The notes under the pieces are model-generated. The model did not search any database. It saw nothing but the letters and a program-made list of their open reading frames with translations, and was not told the DNA's origin. DNA of 8,887 nt. Origin: Bacteroidales bacterium. GTDB taxonomy: Bacteria; Bacteroidota; Bacteroidia; Bacteroidales; UBA932. The DNA is taken from assembly GCA_009784635.1 (NCBI GenBank), contig WRBG01000074.1, forward strand, positions 1 to 8,887, in the 5' to 3' direction. Position 1 is the first letter of the stretch, and each line of letters starts with the position of its first letter. This document shows, piece after piece, positions 5,132 to 8,887 of this stretch. The translations under genes were made by a program, and so were the position numbers.

Positions 5132-6907
5132 ATGGAAGTTACCCGCACATTTGACATTTTAGCCCTCTTGAAGGAGCAATACCCCAAGGACGACATCCTT
5201 GCAGGAAAAAAAGACGGAAAATGGATTAAGTATAGCGTAGACGACTATGTCCGAAACTCCTACCACTTAGCCTACGGCTTTCTCGAAATCGGCCTACAAG
5301 CCGGAGACAAAGTTCTCACAGCCAGCCACAACTGCCCTCAATGGAATTTTATTGATATGGGATTGACCTTGGCCGGAATCATCCATGTTCCCATCTATGT
5401 CACCCTTAGCGCAGAAGATTATCTCCACGTTATTCCCCATTCAGACGCCAAACTCATCTTTTTGGGAGGGGAATCCTTGGTAAAAAAAATCTGCCCACTG
5501 ATGGAAACCCTAAGCAATCCTCCTCAAGTATATACTATTGACCCGGTTACCGGATACAAGAATCTCGAGGAAATCGCGGCCTTAGGAGCGGCAAACAAAG
5601 AAAAGTGGGAAGCCCATATCGCCCATAATATCGCGACCATGGACCCGGAGACAATCGCCACCATCATTTACACTTCCGGCACCACCGGCACCGCCAAAGG
5701 CGTCATGCTTTCCCACCGAGCCTTAGTATTTGAATTTATAGGCACCGCCGTGCAGCAAATTAGGGATTACCGGCACAAAATGCTTAGTTTCCTCCCTCTT
5801 TGCCACATCTATGAACGGAGTATGAACTATGAATACCAATATTTAGGAATAAGCACCTATTATGCAGAAAATCTGGGCACTATTGCCGCTGACCTCTACG
5901 ATATCAAAGCCGATGGTTTTTGCGCCGTCCCACGGGTATTGGAAATGATGTTCAAACGAATTGAAGCAGCCGAAAAAGATTTGAAAGGAATTTCAAGAAG
6001 GATTTATCGTTGGGCGCTTCACTTGGCGCAGCGCTTCAACTACGAACACAACAGTCTGTGGTATCGTATCCAGCATTTTTTTGCCGAAAGATTAGTGTAT
6101 GTAAAATGGCGTGAAAAGTTGGGTGGTAAGGAGATGTTGGTTGTTACCGGAGGCTCCTCCATCCAGCCGCGCATCATCCGCCTGTTCTCCGCAGCCAAAC
6201 TCTACATCTTTGAGGGTTACGGAATGACCGAAACCGCCCCTGTAATCGCCGTAAACAATCCCAAGGAGCATATTATTAAAATCGGCACGGTGGGCAAAGT
6301 TATGGACGGCACAGAGCTAAAAATAGCCGAAGACGGGGAAATCCTTACCAGAGGGCCTCATTTGATGTCGGGCTATTATAAAGACCCCGAATACACCAAG
6401 CAAGTGATTGACGAAGAAGGCTGGTTCCATACCGGAGATGTAGGCCGGTTTGTAGATGGTATCTTTTTGCAAATTACCGACCGTAAAAAAGAAATTTTCA
6501 AGCTTTCTTCGGGCAAATATGTTGCCCCTCAAGTAATTGAAAACAGGCTCAAAGAGTCTTCCTTTATAGAGAACGTCATAGTTATTGGAGAAAACCACAA
6601 AACGGCCTCCGCCATTATTGTTCCGGACCTGCCGCAGTTACGCCTTTGGGCCAAGGCGCAGGGGCTGTCCTTTGCAGACGACCACGCCTTAATTGCCCTG
6701 CCCCAAGTAGTCCAGCACATGACCAAAGAAGTGGATAAAACCAATAAAAGCCTTGCCTTTCACGAGCAAGTCCGCAAGCCCAAACTTACCATAGACGAGT
6801 GGACGCCCATGAATGGATTCCTTTCTCAAACCTTGAAACTGAAACGCTCTGTACTCCTCCGGCACTATGCCGACTTGATTCATGAAATCTACAAGCACGA
6901 AGAATAA
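5132..6907 (+). CDS. Long-chain fatty acid-CoA ligase (AMP-binding)
   Basis: This 591-residue adenylate-forming enzyme should activate fatty acids with ATP and CoA through an acyl-AMP intermediate. The P-loop motif is YTSGTTGTAKGVMLSH (180-195). It is followed by the long-chain-type 'LPLCHIYERS' (221-230), the insertion 'DGFCAVPRVLEMMFKRI' (261-277), the A5-type 'GYGMTETAP' (362-370), 'GWFHTGDVGRF' (430-440) and the hinge 'ITDRKKEIFKLSSGKYVAP' (448-466). The C-terminal 'LSQTLKLKR' (564-572) holds the expected catalytic lysine, probably K569. This arrangement resembles the FAA1/FadD15-type synthetases common in Bacteroidota rather than short-chain ligases. An upstream in-frame ATG at 5018 lies inside the aldolase gene and adds a sequence foreign to the family. 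The ATG at 5132 follows an A-rich leader and is preferred. The 3' end overlaps the next gene by 26 bases. Chain-length preference is inferred. Confidence 0.93.
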   Translation: MEVTRTFDILALLKEQYPKDDILAGKKDGKWIKYSVDDYVRNSYHLAYGFLEIGLQAGDKVLTASHNCPQWNFIDMGLTLAGIIHVPIYVTLSAEDYLHVIPHSDAKLIFLGGESLVKKICPLMETLSNPPQVYTIDPVTGYKNLEEIAALGAANKEKWEAHIAHNIATMDPETIATIIYTSGTTGTAKGVMLSHRALVFEFIGTAVQQIRDYRHKMLSFLPLCHIYERSMNYEYQYLGISTYYAENLGTIAADLYDIKADGFCAVPRVLEMMFKRIEAAEKDLKGISRRIYRWALHLAQRFNYEHNSLWYRIQHFFAERLVYVKWREKLGGKEMLVVTGGSSIQPRIIRLFSAAKLYIFEGYGMTETAPVIAVNNPKEHIIKIGTVGKVMDGTELKIAEDGEILTRGPHLMSGYYKDPEYTKQVIDEEGWFHTGDVGRFVDGIFLQITDRKKEIFKLSSGKYVAPQVIENRLKESSFIENVIVIGENHKTASAIIVPDLPQLRLWAKAQGLSFADDHALIALPQVVQHMTKEVDKTNKSLAFHEQVRKPKLTIDEWTPMNGFLSQTLKLKRSVLLRHYADLIHEIYKHEE

Positions 6908-7715
6908 TCCCGCCGGTTTATTCCGGATTTGGAAAGAAGCATTTGAAGAAAAGGACGATTATATCGCCCTTTTTTTCAAAGAAGCAAGTCCTTTGGGTAA
7001 CACCCTTAGTTGCGGCCCTGTTCACGCTCCTTACGCCGCCCTTACGCTTTTTCCCATCAATTTGGAATTGGCGGGAATGTCTTATTCCGGCTACTATTTG
7101 TACGCCTTGGGCGTTTTGGACACCCATCGCGGCAAAGGATATGGCCGCCTGCTCTTGGAACAGGCCCGAAGTTATGCTCTTAGCAACCAAGGCGCTTTTA
7201 TCCTCCTCCAGCCCACCAATGCCCCTCTTTTTGCCTATTACCGGAACTTAGGCTACGCCCACTCCGTTTCCCGCGCCCAACTCAGTATCGACCGGACAGC
7301 CCTTAAAAACGGGGATTCAAGCCTCCTAAACCTCTTGCAAGCCCTCTCCGCGCCTGCTCCTTCCCGCTTTATTTGGCCGGAATCCATGCGTTCGTATATC
7401 CGCAAAGAATGTATGTACCGCAAAGGCGCGCTCATTGCCCAAACAGCCTACTGCTATCCTCAGCAGGACGAATTGGGATTTTTTGTGGAAATCAAGGAGT
7501 TCAACGGTTCTGCCCAACAAATACCTTTGCTCCTTAGCGGACTGCAAGAACATTTTCCGGACGCCCATCGTTTTGTCTTTTACGGCAAAGCCCAAAGTCC
7601 TCCCCTTGCATCGCTCCAACAGGCTCCATTTGCTCTATTACATTTTATTGATTCCCACGCAGAAAAGCTATACTACCTCAACCAACCTGCCTCTTTTGCG
7701 CTTGGGATGGACTAA
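6882..7715 (+). CDS. GNAT family N-acetyltransferase with C-terminal extension
   Basis: This 277-residue protein has a clear GNAT domain in its first half. Motif A is 'LGVLDTHRGKGYGRLLLEQA' (76-95) with the acetyl-CoA pyrophosphate loop R83-G-K-G-Y-G88. Motif B-like 'LFAYYRNLGY' (116-125) gives the usual C-terminal tyrosine region. The beta strand 'YSGYYLYALGV' (68-78) precedes motif A. Residues from about 130 to 277 match no motif I recognise; they include an aromatic-rich 'DELGFFVEIKEFNG' stretch and could be a second, degenerate GNAT fold. The substrate is unknown. The only plausible start, ATG at 6882, lies inside the acyl-CoA synthetase gene (26-base overlap), so the two are likely translationally coupled. 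The 3' end overlaps the convergent flippase gene by 38 bases. N-acetylation of a small molecule, or acyl transfer related to the upstream ligase, are both possible. Confidence 0.82.
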   Translation: MKSTSTKNNPAGLFRIWKEAFEEKDDYIALFFKEASPLGNTLSCGPVHAPYAALTLFPINLELAGMSYSGYYLYALGVLDTHRGKGYGRLLLEQARSYALSNQGAFILLQPTNAPLFAYYRNLGYAHSVSRAQLSIDRTALKNGDSSLLNLLQALSAPAPSRFIWPESMRSYIRKECMYRKGALIAQTAYCYPQQDELGFFVEIKEFNGSAQQIPLLLSGLQEHFPDAHRFVFYGKAQSPPLASLQQAPFALLHFIDSHAEKLYYLNQPASFALGMD

Positions 7716-8887
7716 GCGTATGCCTCCATGTGCGCAGATACTCCGACACGTCTCCGTTGATGTGGAATAGTTCGTTAATCCCCACATACAGACCGGTAAA
7801 CAACATGCCGGCTAATGGAAGTTTAAACCACCACGACCACATCAAAAATCCGGACAAATAATGCACGCCGCTACAAATCGCCATAGACAGGGCCAGCACC
7901 CACACAAAATACCACAAGACCTTAAAGTAGTTAATTTCTCTAAAGAATAACCGAATAAATATGGTTGCGGCCAATACATTAATGGCATTTTGCGTCAGCA
8001 GGGCAAACGGTAGCCCCCAAATGCCCCAATAAGAATAAGCAAGCCACAGCAGCGCAATCAACAAGATATTGGCAATCGTGCTGTAAATGACCGAAAATTT
8101 AACAATCTGACCGGCATGATAGAGTCTGGTAACCACGGTGCTGATTCCATACAGGGGAATCAACATACCTAAATACTTGAGGAATGTTCCGGTATGCCGG
8201 ACATCATCCGGCCCAAAGGCGCCCCGCTGGTATAAAAGCGCCGTAACCGGTTCTCCAAAAAAGAAGAAGAGGGCGGCAATGGGAGCTAAGATAAAAATCA
8301 ACATCCGTGTTGACCTCATAAACACGTTTTTACGTCTCTCCCGTTCTTGTTGCACTGTAAGTTCATTTATGCGTATAGCCGCCACGGATGAAAATTGGTC
8401 TGTAATGACCTCCGTAGGTATATTGGCTATTCTTTGCCCGTATGTGTAGGCCGTGAACAAGCCCGGAGCGGACCCGCCGGCAAAATAGTTAAGCGCGTAC
8501 TTCCCTAAAAAGTTGCCTATATTTCCAAACAACCCCATGGCAAAGTTCTCTTTAAACAGTCTGTTCATCTTAACCCATCTAAAAGAGAAGTCCCAAGACA
8601 AGTCCCGCTTCATTATATAGAGCAGGTGGGCCAAATTCAAAAGATTGCCGATATAAGCGGCCACCAACAGTACATATATATCAAGGTAACGGTGCAACAA
8701 TACCATAAAGGCCAATGTTACCACATTGTTCAATAGTCCCGTAAGTACCGGCATGGTAAAATGCCGATACGCATTTAAAACGCTGCTCAAATAGCTTACC
8801 ATTAGCATAATCGGAAAAAGCGGAATAAACAGGGCAATCAGCTTTTCATAGGCCTGTAAGGTTTCGGTTTGGTATTTGGAAATCCAC
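7678..8887 (-). CDS. murJ: MurJ/MviN-type lipid II flippase (partial, 5' end off window)
   Basis: This is the C-terminal 402 residues of a polytopic membrane protein of the MOP/MVF superfamily. The frame is open to the right edge, so the N-terminus is missing and the internal ATG at 8806-8808 is not the start. About ten to eleven hydrophobic segments are visible, among them 'ALFIPLFPIMLMVSYLSSVL', 'MLIFILAPIAALFFFFG', 'ANILLIALLWLAYSYWGIWG' and 'PLAGMLFTGLYVGI'. MurJ-like landmarks are 'YGQR' (visible residues 149-152; its Arg corresponds to the conserved Arg270 of E. coli MurJ by eye), 'LLYQRGAFGPDDVRHTG' and 'SSVLNAYRHFTMPVL'. MurJ moves lipid II across the cytoplasmic membrane for peptidoglycan synthesis. 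A related polysaccharide-precursor exporter cannot be ruled out without the N-terminal cavity arginines. The tail ends in a polar cytoplasmic segment, and the gene converges on the GNAT gene with overlapping ends. Confidence 0.85.
   Translation of the reverse strand, partial: WISKYQTETLQAYEKLIALFIPLFPIMLMVSYLSSVLNAYRHFTMPVLTGLLNNVVTLAFMVLLHRYLDIYVLLVAAYIGNLLNLAHLLYIMKRDLSWDFSFRWVKMNRLFKENFAMGLFGNIGNFLGKYALNYFAGGSAPGLFTAYTYGQRIANIPTEVITDQFSSVAAIRINELTVQQERERRKNVFMRSTRMLIFILAPIAALFFFFGEPVTALLYQRGAFGPDDVRHTGTFLKYLGMLIPLYGISTVVTRLYHAGQIVKFSVIYSTIANILLIALLWLAYSYWGIWGLPFALLTQNAINVLAATIFIRLFFREINYFKVLWYFVWVLALSMAICSGVHYLSGFLMWSWWFKLPLAGMLFTGLYVGINELFHINGDVSEYLRTWRHTLSPSQAQKRQVG

Noticed and set aside
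8806..8808. ATG at 8806-8808 as the start of the flippase gene
   Set aside because: The same frame continues open for 26 more codons to the right edge with flippase-like hydrophobic sequence, so this Met is internal.

Overview
The window looks like chromosomal DNA of a member of the Bacteroidota, probably Bacteroidales-like. Three intergenic gaps carry the phylum's characteristic -7 promoter box (TAnnTTTG): upstream of mntA, sufS and gcvH. Start codons lack convincing Shine-Dalgarno sequences and often follow A-rich leaders. Every recognisable protein fits this phylum, but species cannot be assigned from the sequence alone.

Layout, left to right. (1) At 43-697 on the minus strand is a MntA-HepT (MNT/HEPN) toxin-antitoxin pair, the only obviously accessory piece; it is AT-richer than its neighbours. 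(2) At 831-2946 on the minus strand is a tight three-gene operon, sufS-sufE-folK (4-bp overlap, then a 2-bp gap): cysteine desulfurase, its sulfur acceptor and a folate biosynthesis kinase. (3) Divergent from sufS at 3052 is ruvA (Holliday junction branch migration). (4) From a strong promoter at the end of ruvA runs a plus-strand operon at 3708-7715: gcvH (lipoyl carrier of the glycine cleavage system), a low-specificity threonine aldolase, a long-chain acyl-CoA synthetase and a GNAT acetyltransferase with an uncharacterised C-terminal half. (5) Converging on that operon, with 38 bases of coding overlap, is the 3' part of a MurJ/MviN-type lipid flippase gene that runs off the right edge.

Functionally this is mostly housekeeping: sulfur mobilisation for Fe-S clusters, folate, recombination, glycine metabolism, fatty acid activation and cell-wall lipid transport. 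The threonine aldolase (which yields glycine) and GcvH (which handles glycine-derived aminomethyl groups) form a glycine pair. The acyl-CoA synthetase and GNAT that follow make an acyl-conjugation role possible but unproven.

I see no clear undescribed system. The points most worth a second look are the direct ruvA-gcvH adjacency (other Bacteroidota, as I recall, have sprA/sov in between), the composition of the gcvH-threonine aldolase-acyl-CoA ligase-GNAT operon, the MntA-HepT pair with its short-leader promoter, and the convergent gene overlap. No tRNA, rRNA, CRISPR array or insertion sequence was seen.
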